A stretch of 46,138 bases of DNA from a bacterium. Lineage in GTDB: Bacteria; SZUA-79; Acidulodesulfobacterales; Acidulodesulfobacteraceae. The position numbers and the translations under genes were made by a program. How positions within the stretch are numbered: the stretch's first letter is position 1; each line of letters starts with the position of its first letter. Location: assembly GCA_021795355.1 (NCBI GenBank), contig JAJYPL010000008.1:1-46138 (forward strand), read 5' to 3'. A model generated the notes under the pieces. It did no database searches. It worked only from the letters and a program-made list of their open reading frames with translations, and had not been told where the DNA came from. Of this stretch, positions 8,977 through 17,241 are shown in pieces.

Positions 8977-10091
8977 TGAATATAGTAATTGCCGGCGGAG
9001 GAACCGGAGGGCATATGTTTCCGGGAATTGCGGTTTACGAAAAATTAAAAGCGTTAGACGAAAAAGCGGATATTTATTTTATCGGAACGGAGAGAGGAAT
9101 AGAAAATAAGGTTAAAGACGTTTACGGCTTCAGGCTGTTGACGATAAACGTTACGGGATTTTCGGGGAAAAATTTTATGAATAAATTAAAATCTTTAAAA
9201 AACGCCTTTTATGCGGCAAAAGACGTGAATGCCGTTTATAAAAGAGTTAAACCCGATTACGTATTAGGGCTTGGAGGTTATATATCTTTGGTTCCCCTAA
9301 TCGTCGCAAGGTTAAGGAGAATAAACTGCGGCGTTATGGAGCAGAACGTCGAACCGGGGCTTTCCAATAAAATTCTTGCCCTTCTTGGAATAACCGTATT
9401 TGCTTCCTTCGAAGAAACCAAGCGGCGCATTCGTTCCGGGACGGTTATTACGACCGGCAATCCGGTAAGGGAAAAAATATTTAATTATGCCGTTTCGGAA
9501 TCGAAAAAAGAAAAAGACTTTGCCGGGCATAAAAATTTAAAAATATTCGTTTTCGGCGGTTCTCAGGGCGCCTCGTCCGTAAATAAGGCTGTTTTAAAGA
9601 TGTTATCCGAAATGGACGATAATTTATCCCGCAATATCGTCGTATATCATCAGACCGGTTCACGCGATGCAGAAACGGCAGAGGATTTTTATAAAAATAA
9701 TTTAAAAACCGGCGGTTATGAAGTTTTCCCCTTTACGGACAATATAGAGGATTATTACGGGTTAAGCGATATAGTTATATCGAGGGCAGGAGCGGGAACG
9801 CTGTCCGAGCTGGTTTTGTTAAGAAAGCCGGCTATTTTAATACCGTATCCGCATGCGGCGGGCAATCATCAGGAGAAAAACGCTCTTGCGTTTTCCGAGA
9901 GCGGATGTTTCGAAGTCGTAAAAGACGACGAAAATCTTTCTAATGAATTATTACAAAAAATTTCTAAAATATTTTATAATAGAGATTTGTTAAAATCTAT
10001 GTATAATAATTTAAAAAAAATAGAAGTAAAAGATTCTGCCGCTGAAATAGCAGACATAATATTAAATAAAGATAAAGGAGAGAAATTATGA
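8976..10091 (+). CDS. murG: Lipid II synthase, UDP-GlcNAc transferase MurG
   Basis: Peripheral inner-membrane GT28 glycosyltransferase that adds GlcNAc to lipid I. It has the N-terminal GGGTGGHMFPG loop, the GLGGYISLVP and MEQNVEPGLSNK motifs, FGGSQGASSVN for the second Rossmann domain, and ISRAGAGTLSEL followed by PYPHAAGNHQEKNA for UDP-GlcNAc binding. About 371 aa. ATG 8976, which overlaps the ftsW stop, is preferred over the in-frame TTG at 8973; GGGGAA about 11 bases upstream is a plausible ribosome-binding site. Confidence 0.95.
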   Translation: MNIVIAGGGTGGHMFPGIAVYEKLKALDEKADIYFIGTERGIENKVKDVYGFRLLTINVTGFSGKNFMNKLKSLKNAFYAAKDVNAVYKRVKPDYVLGLGGYISLVPLIVARLRRINCGVMEQNVEPGLSNKILALLGITVFASFEETKRRIRSGTVITTGNPVREKIFNYAVSESKKEKDFAGHKNLKIFVFGGSQGASSVNKAVLKMLSEMDDNLSRNIVVYHQTGSRDAETAEDFYKNNLKTGGYEVFPFTDNIEDYYGLSDIVISRAGAGTLSELVLLRKPAILIPYPHAAGNHQEKNALAFSESGCFEVVKDDENLSNELLQKISKIFYNRDLLKSMYNNLKKIEVKDSAAEIADIILNKDKGEKL

Positions 10092-11512
10092 AAAACGGCG
10101 TCAAAAAGATTCATTTAATCGGTATCGGGGGTTCCGGCATGAGCGGTATAGCCGAAGTTCTTATAAATCTTGGTTATTCCGTTACCGGTTCGGACATAGA
10201 GTACAGCCAGACGATAGAAAAAATCGAATCTATAGGCGGCAAAGTTTTCATAGGACATAATCCGGAAAATATAAAAGATTCCGAAGTAGTAGTATATTCG
10301 ACCGCAATTTCCGAAGCCAACCCCGAACTTAACGAAGCTAAAAACAGAAAACTAACGGTTTTAAGAAGAGCGGAAATGCTTTCGGAGCTTCTCTCCCTAA
10401 AAAAAGGAATCGCTATAGCCGGTTCTCACGGCAAAACTACCACCACTTCGATGATATCGTCTATACTAGGGGAAGCGGGATCCGACCCTACTTTCGTCGT
10501 CGGAGGCAAAATTTTCGGACTGGGTATGCATTCTAAAGTAGGCAAAGGCGAATATATGGTCGTCGAAGCCGACGAAAGCGACGGTTCGTTTTTAAAATTA
10601 AAACCGGATTATTGCGTCGTCACCAATATAGATTACGAGCATTTATGCCATTACGGCAATATAGAAAATTTAAAGCAGTCTTTCGCCGACTTTATAAACA
10701 ATATTCCATTTTTCGGATTTGCGGTTCTATGCTCCGATAATCCTTTGTTAAGTTCTTTATTTCCCGTTATAAATAAAAAATATTTCACTTACGGCATAGA
10801 GCAGAAAGCAGATTATTACGCTCTGAATATATCTTTAGAGAAAAACGCCTCTTCTTTCGATGCATATTCCGGCGATAAAATGATAGGCAAATTCAAGCTG
10901 TCCGTTCCGGGAATACATAATGTATTAAACGCTCTTTCGGCGATAGCCGCGACTAAAGAGCTCGGCATAAAAACCGAATTTATAGCTAAAGCACTCGAAA
11001 GTTTTCACGGTGTGGAAAGAAGGTTCCAGATAAAAAAATCTAACGAAAGACTTATAGTCGTGGACGATTACGCCCATCATCCGGTAGAGATTGCCGCTAC
11101 GCTTAAAGCCGCAAAAAACTGGAACAGGCAGATAGTCGCCGTTTTTCAGCCGCACAGATATTCCAGAATGAAAGACCTTATGGACGATTTCGTAAATTCT
11201 TTAAAAATTGCCGACTCGGTTATAATAACGGACGTTTATTCTGCGGGAGAGATTGCGATAGAAGGTATTTCGTCTATGGCGCTTTCCGAGAAAATGAGGA
11301 ATAACGGATATAAAAACGTATTTTACGTTCCGAACAGAAAAGATATTAAGTCTAATTTGAAAAATATGCTGAAAGGCGGAGAGATGGTAATATTCCTCGG
11401 AGCCGGCGATATAACTAAAACTTGCGACGAATTCGTCCACAGCAGGCTTAACAAAAAAAGAAGTTTGAAACCTATAGGCGGCGGCAATTTAATAGAACGT
11501 ATTAATTATTGA
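10088..11512 (+). CDS. murC: UDP-MurNAc:L-alanine ligase
   Basis: First Mur ligase of the stem peptide pathway, cytoplasmic. It has the N-terminal UDP-binding GIGGSGMSGIAEVL, the P-loop GSHGKTTTT near residues 112-120, EADESDGSF, and the C-terminal VDDYAHHPVEI plus FQPHRYSR motifs. At 474 aa it is of typical length. An AAAGGAG Shine-Dalgarno precedes the ATG, which overlaps the murG stop. murB starts 1 bp after the murC stop. Confidence 0.96.
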   Translation: MKNGVKKIHLIGIGGSGMSGIAEVLINLGYSVTGSDIEYSQTIEKIESIGGKVFIGHNPENIKDSEVVVYSTAISEANPELNEAKNRKLTVLRRAEMLSELLSLKKGIAIAGSHGKTTTTSMISSILGEAGSDPTFVVGGKIFGLGMHSKVGKGEYMVVEADESDGSFLKLKPDYCVVTNIDYEHLCHYGNIENLKQSFADFINNIPFFGFAVLCSDNPLLSSLFPVINKKYFTYGIEQKADYYALNISLEKNASSFDAYSGDKMIGKFKLSVPGIHNVLNALSAIAATKELGIKTEFIAKALESFHGVERRFQIKKSNERLIVVDDYAHHPVEIAATLKAAKNWNRQIVAVFQPHRYSRMKDLMDDFVNSLKIADSVIITDVYSAGEIAIEGISSMALSEKMRNNGYKNVFYVPNRKDIKSNLKNMLKGGEMVIFLGAGDITKTCDEFVHSRLNKKRSLKPIGGGNLIERINY

Positions 11513-11513
11513 T

Positions 11514-12473
11514 ATGAAGGGCGCAAAATCAAAAGAAGATTTATTAAAAAAGTTAAAAGAACGCGGCATCGATTTTATGGAAAATCAGGATATGTCGTCC
11601 TATTCCTCTATTAAAACGGGAGGGAAGGCGGATTTAATATTGTTTCCAAGAAACGAAGCCGAACTGGGTTTAATAATAAAACTGACTGAAGGCGTAATAT
11701 CGGAATGCTTCCGTTACGTCGTAGGCGGAGGGACGAATACGCTTTTTAAGAAAGAAAGGATATGCGTTCCGGTTATATCTTTTAAAAAATTCGATTCTTC
11801 CGTTTCGGACGCATCGGAAAATTACGGAAGTCATGAAAATGAGAAATGCGGTGAAAAAGTTATGAGGTTCGGCGCAGGAATTAATTTATCGAAAATTTTA
11901 AACTACTCTATGAGACATAACTTAAGCGGATGCGAGTTTTTTTACGGAATCCCCGGCACTCTCGGCGGAGCCGTAAAAATGAATGCCGGTTCCAAAGAAA
12001 GTTCCGTCGGCAATATCGTAGAGGCTATAGATATATTCGATTCAAACGGCTCTAAACGCACCGTGCAAAAAAAAGACATGAATTTTTCATACCGCAGTTT
12101 AAATATTAAAGGCATTAAAGATAACTATTGCATCACGTCGGTTTATCTTAAACTTAAGGAATCGTCTAAAGCCGAAATAGCCGAAAATATTAAAATTTTT
12201 AAAGAAAGAAAATCAGGACAGCCGCTTGGAGAATTTTCTCTCGGCTGTATTTTTAAAAATCCGGAAGGTTTTTCAGCCGGAAAGCTTATAGAGGAGATGG
12301 GATTTAAGGGCGTTTCTTTCGGCGGAGCTTCCGTTTCCCGAAAACATGCAAATTTTATAATCAATAAAGGCGGCGCAAAACCTTCCGACATTATATTTTT
12401 AATAGACAATATAAGGGAAAAAGCATTGGAAAGCAAAGGGATAAAATTAGATACGGAAATAAAGATAGTGTGA
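11514..12473 (+). CDS. murB: UDP-N-acetylenolpyruvoylglucosamine reductase
   Basis: FAD- and NADPH-dependent reduction of enolpyruvyl-UDP-GlcNAc to UDP-MurNAc in the cytoplasm. FAD-binding features are SSIKTGGKADL, VVGGGTNTLF and YGIPGTLGGAVKMNAGS, followed by SYRSLNIK. The proton-donor motif, normally G-S-x-F-K-N-P, reads GCIFKNP here, so the catalytic serine (Ser229 in E. coli numbering) is replaced by cysteine. The protein ends with the FKGVSFGGASVSRKHANFIIN segment and lacks the extra C-terminal domain of E. coli MurB (type II-like). 319 aa. A cysteine could also donate a proton, so loss of activity is not implied. Confidence 0.94.
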   Translation: MKGAKSKEDLLKKLKERGIDFMENQDMSSYSSIKTGGKADLILFPRNEAELGLIIKLTEGVISECFRYVVGGGTNTLFKKERICVPVISFKKFDSSVSDASENYGSHENEKCGEKVMRFGAGINLSKILNYSMRHNLSGCEFFYGIPGTLGGAVKMNAGSKESSVGNIVEAIDIFDSNGSKRTVQKKDMNFSYRSLNIKGIKDNYCITSVYLKLKESSKAEIAENIKIFKERKSGQPLGEFSLGCIFKNPEGFSAGKLIEEMGFKGVSFGGASVSRKHANFIINKGGAKPSDIIFLIDNIREKALESKGIKLDTEIKIV

Positions 12474-12479
12474 GGAAAT

Positions 12480-13415
12480 ATGCGGGAAAAATTGAAAAAT
12501 TTGAGGATAGGGGTTTTGGCGGGAGGCAGGTCTGAGGAGAGGGATATCTCTATTAAAACCGGTAACGCCGTCTTCAATGCCTTAAAATCCGGCGGATATA
12601 ATGTTCTGCTGTTTGATTTGGACGAAAATTTTACGGCTAATTTAAAAAATATAGACATCTGTTTTATCGCTCTGCACGGAACTTACGGAGAGGACGGCAG
12701 GGTTCAGGGAGCGCTCGAAATACTCGGCGTCCCCTATACCGGTTCAGGCGTTCTTGCAAGCGCGCTGGCGATGGACAAGGTTAAATCGAAAGCATTGTTT
12801 AATTTTTACGGTTTAAAAACGCCTCCCGGAATCGTAATCGGGAAGGGAAAGGACGAAAATGCGGTAAAGGAAATATCGAAAAATTTAGAGCCGCCTTATT
12901 TCGTCAAACCGAACGCTTCCGGTTCGAGCATAGGATGCTCGATAGTCGAGAGCGGCGGGTCGGCCGGGGATTTAAAAACTGCGTTAAATAATGCTTTTAA
13001 TTATGACGATGAAATATTGGTAGAAAAATATATAAAAGGAAGAGAAATTCAGTTTGCATGGGCTTTCGGCAAGGCTCTAGGGTGCGTCGAGGTTAAGCCT
13101 AAAGATTGTTTTTATTCATATACGGCTAAATATACAAAAGGAAAGACGGAGTATTTAATAAACCCGTCTTTAACGGAAAAAGAATATAAAGCATGCGAGT
13201 CTGCCGCCGTCAAAGCCAACGAAATTATCGGATGCAGAGGGGTTACAAGGGCGGATATTATTCTTTCGGATGACGGCACCGCATACGTTCTTGAACTCAA
13301 TACTCTTCCCGGAATGACGGAACTCAGCTTAGTCCCCATGATAGCGGAAAGCAAAGGTATGAGTTTTATTGAGTTAATAGAAAATATAATAGAAGATGCG
13401 GTTGCAAAAAAATAA
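12480..13415 (+). CDS. ddl: D-alanine-D-alanine ligase
   Basis: ATP-grasp ligase that makes the D-Ala-D-Ala dipeptide used by MurF. Motifs are LAGGRSEERDISIKTG at the N-terminus, FIALHGTYGEDG, YTGSGVLASALAMDK, KPNASGSSIGC for ATP binding and the metal-binding VLELNTLPGMT near the C-terminus. 311 aa, of the usual length. TGAGGAAAT just upstream gives a ribosome-binding site 6 bp after the murB stop. The 3' end overlaps the ftsQ start by 20 bp. Confidence 0.95.
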   Translation: MREKLKNLRIGVLAGGRSEERDISIKTGNAVFNALKSGGYNVLLFDLDENFTANLKNIDICFIALHGTYGEDGRVQGALEILGVPYTGSGVLASALAMDKVKSKALFNFYGLKTPPGIVIGKGKDENAVKEISKNLEPPYFVKPNASGSSIGCSIVESGGSAGDLKTALNNAFNYDDEILVEKYIKGREIQFAWAFGKALGCVEVKPKDCFYSYTAKYTKGKTEYLINPSLTEKEYKACESAAVKANEIIGCRGVTRADIILSDDGTAYVLELNTLPGMTELSLVPMIAESKGMSFIELIENIIEDAVAKK

Positions 13416-14268
13416 AAATAATATAAGACGTAAAAAAAACTTAATAAATAAAAACGGTAACGGTAGTTTTGGAAAATATTTTATTAAATCGCTTTATGTT
13501 TTTGCGGCTCTTATAATAATATTTGCGGCCGGATATTCAGGGTATAAATCTTACGACTATTTTTTTTTAAATAAAAAAGTTTTTAAATTAAAAAAAATAG
13601 AAATTATAGGAAAGAACATTACCGGCAAAGAAAAAAATAAAATAATCGCGCAGTCCGGATTATTTAAAAACGAAAATTTAATAAATATAAATTTAAAAAA
13701 ACTGTCGAGGTTGGCGGCTTCTTACAGATGGGTCAAGAACGTAACGGTTTACAGGAAGTTTCCGGACGCTATAGTAATAGTTATAAAAAAAAGGAAAATT
13801 TTTGCCATGATAGTTTATAAAAATAATTTATACTATGTTTCTAAAACGGGTTACATAATAGGAAAAGCGGGAGTCCGTTCAGGTTACGGATACCCCGTTA
13901 TTACCGGTTTGAATACGGGCGATTCCGGCGTTTATTTCAAAAAATTAAGAAAAGCTTTATCTTTTTTAAGAATTTCGGCGCATTCTATCCTTTCGGGACT
14001 TACCGGAGAAATCCACATAGAGAAGGATAACGGAATAGCGCTTTATACCCGCAAAGGATTATGCATTAAGTTTGGAATAGGCGGTTATAAAAATAAACTT
14101 AAAACGCTGAAAAAGCTTTTTTTAGAGATTAACGCGATTCATATTAAATATAAAAACTATATAAATTTGGAATATAAGAACGAAGCTGTTATAAAAGTGA
14201 ATAAAGGTTCGAGGGTTTTGCCGGCCGGCTATAAAGCCGAACATATTAACGGCGCTATATTTAAATAA
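13396..14268 (+). CDS. ftsQ: Cell division protein FtsQ (POTRA domain)
   Basis: Bitopic division protein linking early and late divisome components. It has a basic cytoplasmic N-terminus (about 30 residues), one membrane segment (about 32-52), then a POTRA domain beginning LKKIEIIGKNITGKEKNKI and running through VKNVTVYRKFPDAIVI, followed by the FtsQ/DivIB beta domain. 290 aa. Identification rests on the POTRA pattern plus the fixed position between ddl and ftsA, as sequence conservation in this family is low. Very lysine-rich and AT-rich. The start lies inside the end of ddl. Confidence 0.88.
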   Translation: MRLQKNKNNIRRKKNLINKNGNGSFGKYFIKSLYVFAALIIIFAAGYSGYKSYDYFFLNKKVFKLKKIEIIGKNITGKEKNKIIAQSGLFKNENLININLKKLSRLAASYRWVKNVTVYRKFPDAIVIVIKKRKIFAMIVYKNNLYYVSKTGYIIGKAGVRSGYGYPVITGLNTGDSGVYFKKLRKALSFLRISAHSILSGLTGEIHIEKDNGIALYTRKGLCIKFGIGGYKNKLKTLKKLFLEINAIHIKYKNYINLEYKNEAVIKVNKGSRVLPAGYKAEHINGAIFK

Positions 14269-14306
14269 TTAAGCCGGTTTCTATATATACATAACAGAGG
14301 TTGAGA

Positions 14307-15542
14307 TTGGAAAAGAACGATAACATTTTCGTGGGCTTAGATATCGGGACTACAAAAGTCTGCGCTATAGTCGCCGAAGCAAAAGGCGATTCTTTGGATA
14401 TCATAGGCGTAGGCAACAGCAGCTCGACCGGATTAAAAAACGGAGTAGTCGTAAATATCGAAAATACTGTAGATTCTATAGCCAAAGCCGTGGAGGATGC
14501 AGAATTAATGGCAGGCTATCAGATTCAATCCGCATCCGTCGGCATTGCGGGTTCGCATATCCGCGGTTTCAGCGGCAGGGGCATCGTAGCCGTCAAAAGC
14601 AGGGAAGTAGGACAGCAGGACGTAGAAAGGGTTTTGTCTGCGGCGAAAACTATATCCATACCTATCGACCATGAGGTTATACACGTAATTCCGCAGGGTT
14701 TTTCGGTGGACGACCAGGACGACATTAAAAATCCGGTCGGTATGAGCGGACTCAGGCTGGAAGCCACTGTCCATATAGTTACCGCTTCGAGCATAGCAGC
14801 GCAGAATATAGTTAAATGCGTCAATAAAGCCGGAATAGACGTTTCCGAAATCGTACTCGAACAGATAGCGTCAAGCGAAGCTGTGCTGACAGAAGACGAA
14901 AAAGAGCTTGGAGTGGCGCTTATCGATATAGGCGGCGGAACGACCGATATCGCAATTTTTAACGGCGGAAATATAATACATACTTTCGTAATCCCTAAAG
15001 GCGGACAGAGCGTTACGAGCGACGTATCTAAGGGAACTACGACTATACCTCAGGAAGCAGAAAAAATAAAGATAAGATTCGGAATAGCAAAAGAGTCTCT
15101 TGCCGGAAAAGACGAAATAATAGAAATTCCCGGGTTCGGCGGCAGACCGCCGAGACCTATATCGCGGCAGCTGCTCGGCAATATTATCGAACAGAGAATG
15201 GCGGAAATTTTTACGTGGATAAGGAAGAATATAGAGAAGAACGGTCTGGAAAGCAAGATTCTTTCCGGTTACGTTATTACGGGAGGCGCGGCGTTAATAG
15301 ACGGTTCGGCGGAACTTGCCGAAGAAATTTTTAACGCTCCGGTAAGAATAGGCTATCCTTTAAACGTCGGCGGTTTGACGGACGCCGTCAGCTCTCCGAT
15401 GTATTCCACCGCCGTTGGTCTCGTGAAATATGCTTATAAAAACGGCAAGCGCAACAAAAAATCTTTTTCATATAAAAAAGGGGATAGTTTTATAGACGAA
15501 ATAAAAAAATGGTTTTCCGATTTACTTGATTATTTTTTCTAA
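14307..15542 (+). CDS. ftsA: Cell division actin homologue FtsA
   Basis: Actin-fold ATPase that anchors FtsZ to the membrane. It has the N-terminal phosphate-1 loop GLDIGTTKVCAIVAE, the GIAGSHIRGFSGRGIV segment of the 1C subdomain, DIGGGTTDIAIF for phosphate-2, and YVITGGAALIDG for the adenosine site. It ends with an amphipathic membrane-targeting helix (DEIKKWFSDLLDYFF). There is no ATG near the N-terminus. TTG 14307 has AGAGG six bases upstream and is the preferred start; TTG 14301 overlaps no ribosome site and would add only two residues. About 411 aa. Confidence 0.95.
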   Translation: MEKNDNIFVGLDIGTTKVCAIVAEAKGDSLDIIGVGNSSSTGLKNGVVVNIENTVDSIAKAVEDAELMAGYQIQSASVGIAGSHIRGFSGRGIVAVKSREVGQQDVERVLSAAKTISIPIDHEVIHVIPQGFSVDDQDDIKNPVGMSGLRLEATVHIVTASSIAAQNIVKCVNKAGIDVSEIVLEQIASSEAVLTEDEKELGVALIDIGGGTTDIAIFNGGNIIHTFVIPKGGQSVTSDVSKGTTTIPQEAEKIKIRFGIAKESLAGKDEIIEIPGFGGRPPRPISRQLLGNIIEQRMAEIFTWIRKNIEKNGLESKILSGYVITGGAALIDGSAELAEEIFNAPVRIGYPLNVGGLTDAVSSPMYSTAVGLVKYAYKNGKRNKKSFSYKKGDSFIDEIKKWFSDLLDYFF

Positions 15543-15576
15543 ACTTTATTATTTTTTTTTACGATATATAATAGAT

Positions 15577-15608
15577 GCGGAGACAGAATTTAATTCTGGC
15601 ACTGCCGC
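15577..15608 (-). repeat. Family A palindromic repeat, copy 2 (ftsA-ftsZ gap)
   Basis: Degenerate copy in which GCGGAGACAGAATT is followed by T and AATTCTGGCACTGCCGC. The outer GCGG/CCGC and inner AGAATT/AATTCT pair, but the mid-arms do not. Read on the minus strand, the flank TTTTGCGGCAGTGCC matches copy 5 at 23673, so this looks like a hybrid of two arm types. A TATAAT-like box at 15567-15572 lies just before it, which would place the repeat in a short ftsZ leader if that box is used. Confidence 0.75.
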
Positions 15609-15629
15609 AAAATAGCGACGGAGGATATC

Positions 15630-16838
15630 ATGTTAGAATTTATCGAGAACAACGAATTGGCGGCAAAAATAAAAGTTATCGGAGTAGGCGGAGGCGGCGG
15701 AAACGCGGTTAACACCATGATTGCGGCAGGGCTTTCCGGAGCCGAGTTCATAGTCGCCAATACCGACGCTCAGGCGCTGAAAGCAAATTTATCCAATATA
15801 AAAATTCAGCTTGGAGAACAGGTGACCAGAGGACTCGGTGCAGGGGCTAATCCCGAAGTCGGCAGAAAATCTGCTATGGAAGACAGGGAGAAGATTAAAG
15901 AACTCCTTGAAGGTTCCGACATGGTTTTTATTACCGCGGGACTCGGAGGAGGCACCGGAACGGGCGCCGCGCCGATAATCGCCGAAATTGCAAAAGAAGT
16001 AGGGGCGCTGACCGTCGCCGTCGTTACAAAACCTTTTATTTTTGAAGGAAACAGAAGAATGAAACAGGCGGAAGAAGGATTGAGGGAATTAAGAAACACG
16101 GTCGATACCGTAATTACCATTCCTAATCAGAGGCTTCTTGCCGTCGCCGGTAAAAATACTTCCATGATAGACGCTTTTAAAAAAGTTGATGAGGTTCTTC
16201 TGCAGGCGGTTAAGGGCATATCCGATTTAATAAACGTTCACGGTCTTATAAACGTCGATTTTGCGGACGTCAAAACTATTATGTCCGAAATGGGCATGGC
16301 TCTTATGGGAACCGGAATAGCCCAAGGCGAAAACAGAGCATTGGAAGCCGCGCAAAAAGCCGTTTCCAGCCCTCTTTTAGAAGATATTAAGATAGAAGGC
16401 GCAAGGGGACTCCTCATAAATATCGCAGGCGGAAAAGACATGGGCATCGCCGAGGTAAGCGAAGCTGCCGAAAAGATTAAATCCGAAGCTCATCCTGACG
16501 CCAATATAATATTCGGAGCGGTTATAGACGACGAACTTGAAGATAGGATGATGATTACGGTTATAGCTACCGGTCTGGGCGGCGAAGCAAAACCTGTTTC
16601 TTTAGTATCCGTTCAAGGAGGAGCCGGTTCTCAGCAGATGCAGGGATTAAACCAGCCGGTTAAAGCGCCGTTTTCCGAAGGCGACAATACTCCGCCGGTT
16701 AAACCTGTTTCGGATACCGTCGTAAATATAAAAGAAACGCCTTCGTATATCGAAAGATTTTCCGATGCGGAAGAGGAAGTCAATTACGAGGACGACCAGT
16801 GGGATATTCCTACGTTTATGAGAAAGCAGGCGGATTAA
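15630..16838 (+). CDS. ftsZ: Cell division GTPase FtsZ
   Basis: Tubulin homologue that forms the cytokinetic Z ring. It has the N-terminal GVGGGGGNAVNTM, the GTP-binding signature GGGTGTG at residues 106-112, NRRMKQAEEG, and the T7 synergy loop NVDFADVKTIM. A variable linker follows, then the conserved C-terminal peptide DIPTFMRKQ that binds FtsA. 402 aa, of normal length. Strong Shine-Dalgarno GGAGG 7 bp upstream of ATG 15630. An 87-bp gap carrying a palindromic repeat separates it from ftsA. It is the last dcw gene here. Confidence 0.97.
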   Translation: MLEFIENNELAAKIKVIGVGGGGGNAVNTMIAAGLSGAEFIVANTDAQALKANLSNIKIQLGEQVTRGLGAGANPEVGRKSAMEDREKIKELLEGSDMVFITAGLGGGTGTGAAPIIAEIAKEVGALTVAVVTKPFIFEGNRRMKQAEEGLRELRNTVDTVITIPNQRLLAVAGKNTSMIDAFKKVDEVLLQAVKGISDLINVHGLINVDFADVKTIMSEMGMALMGTGIAQGENRALEAAQKAVSSPLLEDIKIEGARGLLINIAGGKDMGIAEVSEAAEKIKSEAHPDANIIFGAVIDDELEDRMMITVIATGLGGEAKPVSLVSVQGGAGSQQMQGLNQPVKAPFSEGDNTPPVKPVSDTVVNIKETPSYIERFSDAEEEVNYEDDQWDIPTFMRKQAD

Positions 16839-16848
16839 TTTAATTATT

Positions 16849-17241
16849 ATGCCAAACTCTAAGGGCGGTAAATCCGGCGGTTTTGCCGATTACGATATCA
16901 AGGCAAAAATCTGGCTTGAAAAAAACGGCGAACCGGTCTTCGGAATGGGAAGGTTTATGCTTTTAAAAAAAATAGAAACTTCGGGTTCGATATCTTCCGC
17001 GGCAAAAGAACTCGGATATTCTTATAAAAAAGCATGGAGTTTTATAAATCTTATGGAAAAGAGATTCGGATTCGAACTCGTCGATAAAAAAATAGGCGGA
17101 AGGTACGGCGGCGGTTCCGTTTTAACCGAACATGCAAAAAAAATAATGGCGGCATATGAAGAACTGCTTGAAAAGGAAAAAACGTTCTTAGACGATTATC
17201 ACGCGCAAACCCCGCATCTCTTGCAGCCTTCGAAACACTGA
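16849..17241 (+). CDS. ModE-like winged-helix transcriptional regulator (DNA-binding domain only)
   Basis: 130 aa. The central part (MGRFMLLKKIETSGSISSAA onward to SYKKAWSFINLMEKRF and GGRYGGGSVLTEHAKKIM) matches the LysR-like helix-turn-helix and wing of the ModE N-terminal domain. There is no room for the C-terminal molybdate-binding (TOBE/Mop) domains, so whether it senses molybdate or tungstate cannot be told; short ModE-like proteins also regulate other processes. It starts 10 bp after ftsZ and may be co-transcribed with it. Its last 43 bp overlap the end of the convergent radical SAM gene. Confidence 0.8.
   Translation: MPNSKGGKSGGFADYDIKAKIWLEKNGEPVFGMGRFMLLKKIETSGSISSAAKELGYSYKKAWSFINLMEKRFGFELVDKKIGGRYGGGSVLTEHAKKIMAAYEELLEKEKTFLDDYHAQTPHLLQPSKH

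Noticed and set aside
12143-12658. 171-aa minus-strand open frame opposite murB and ddl
   Set aside because: The opposite strand has two well-conserved genes; the frame lacks any recognisable motif.
14525-14824. Minus-strand open frames opposite ftsA
   Set aside because: FtsA motifs are continuous across this region; the minus frames are shadows.
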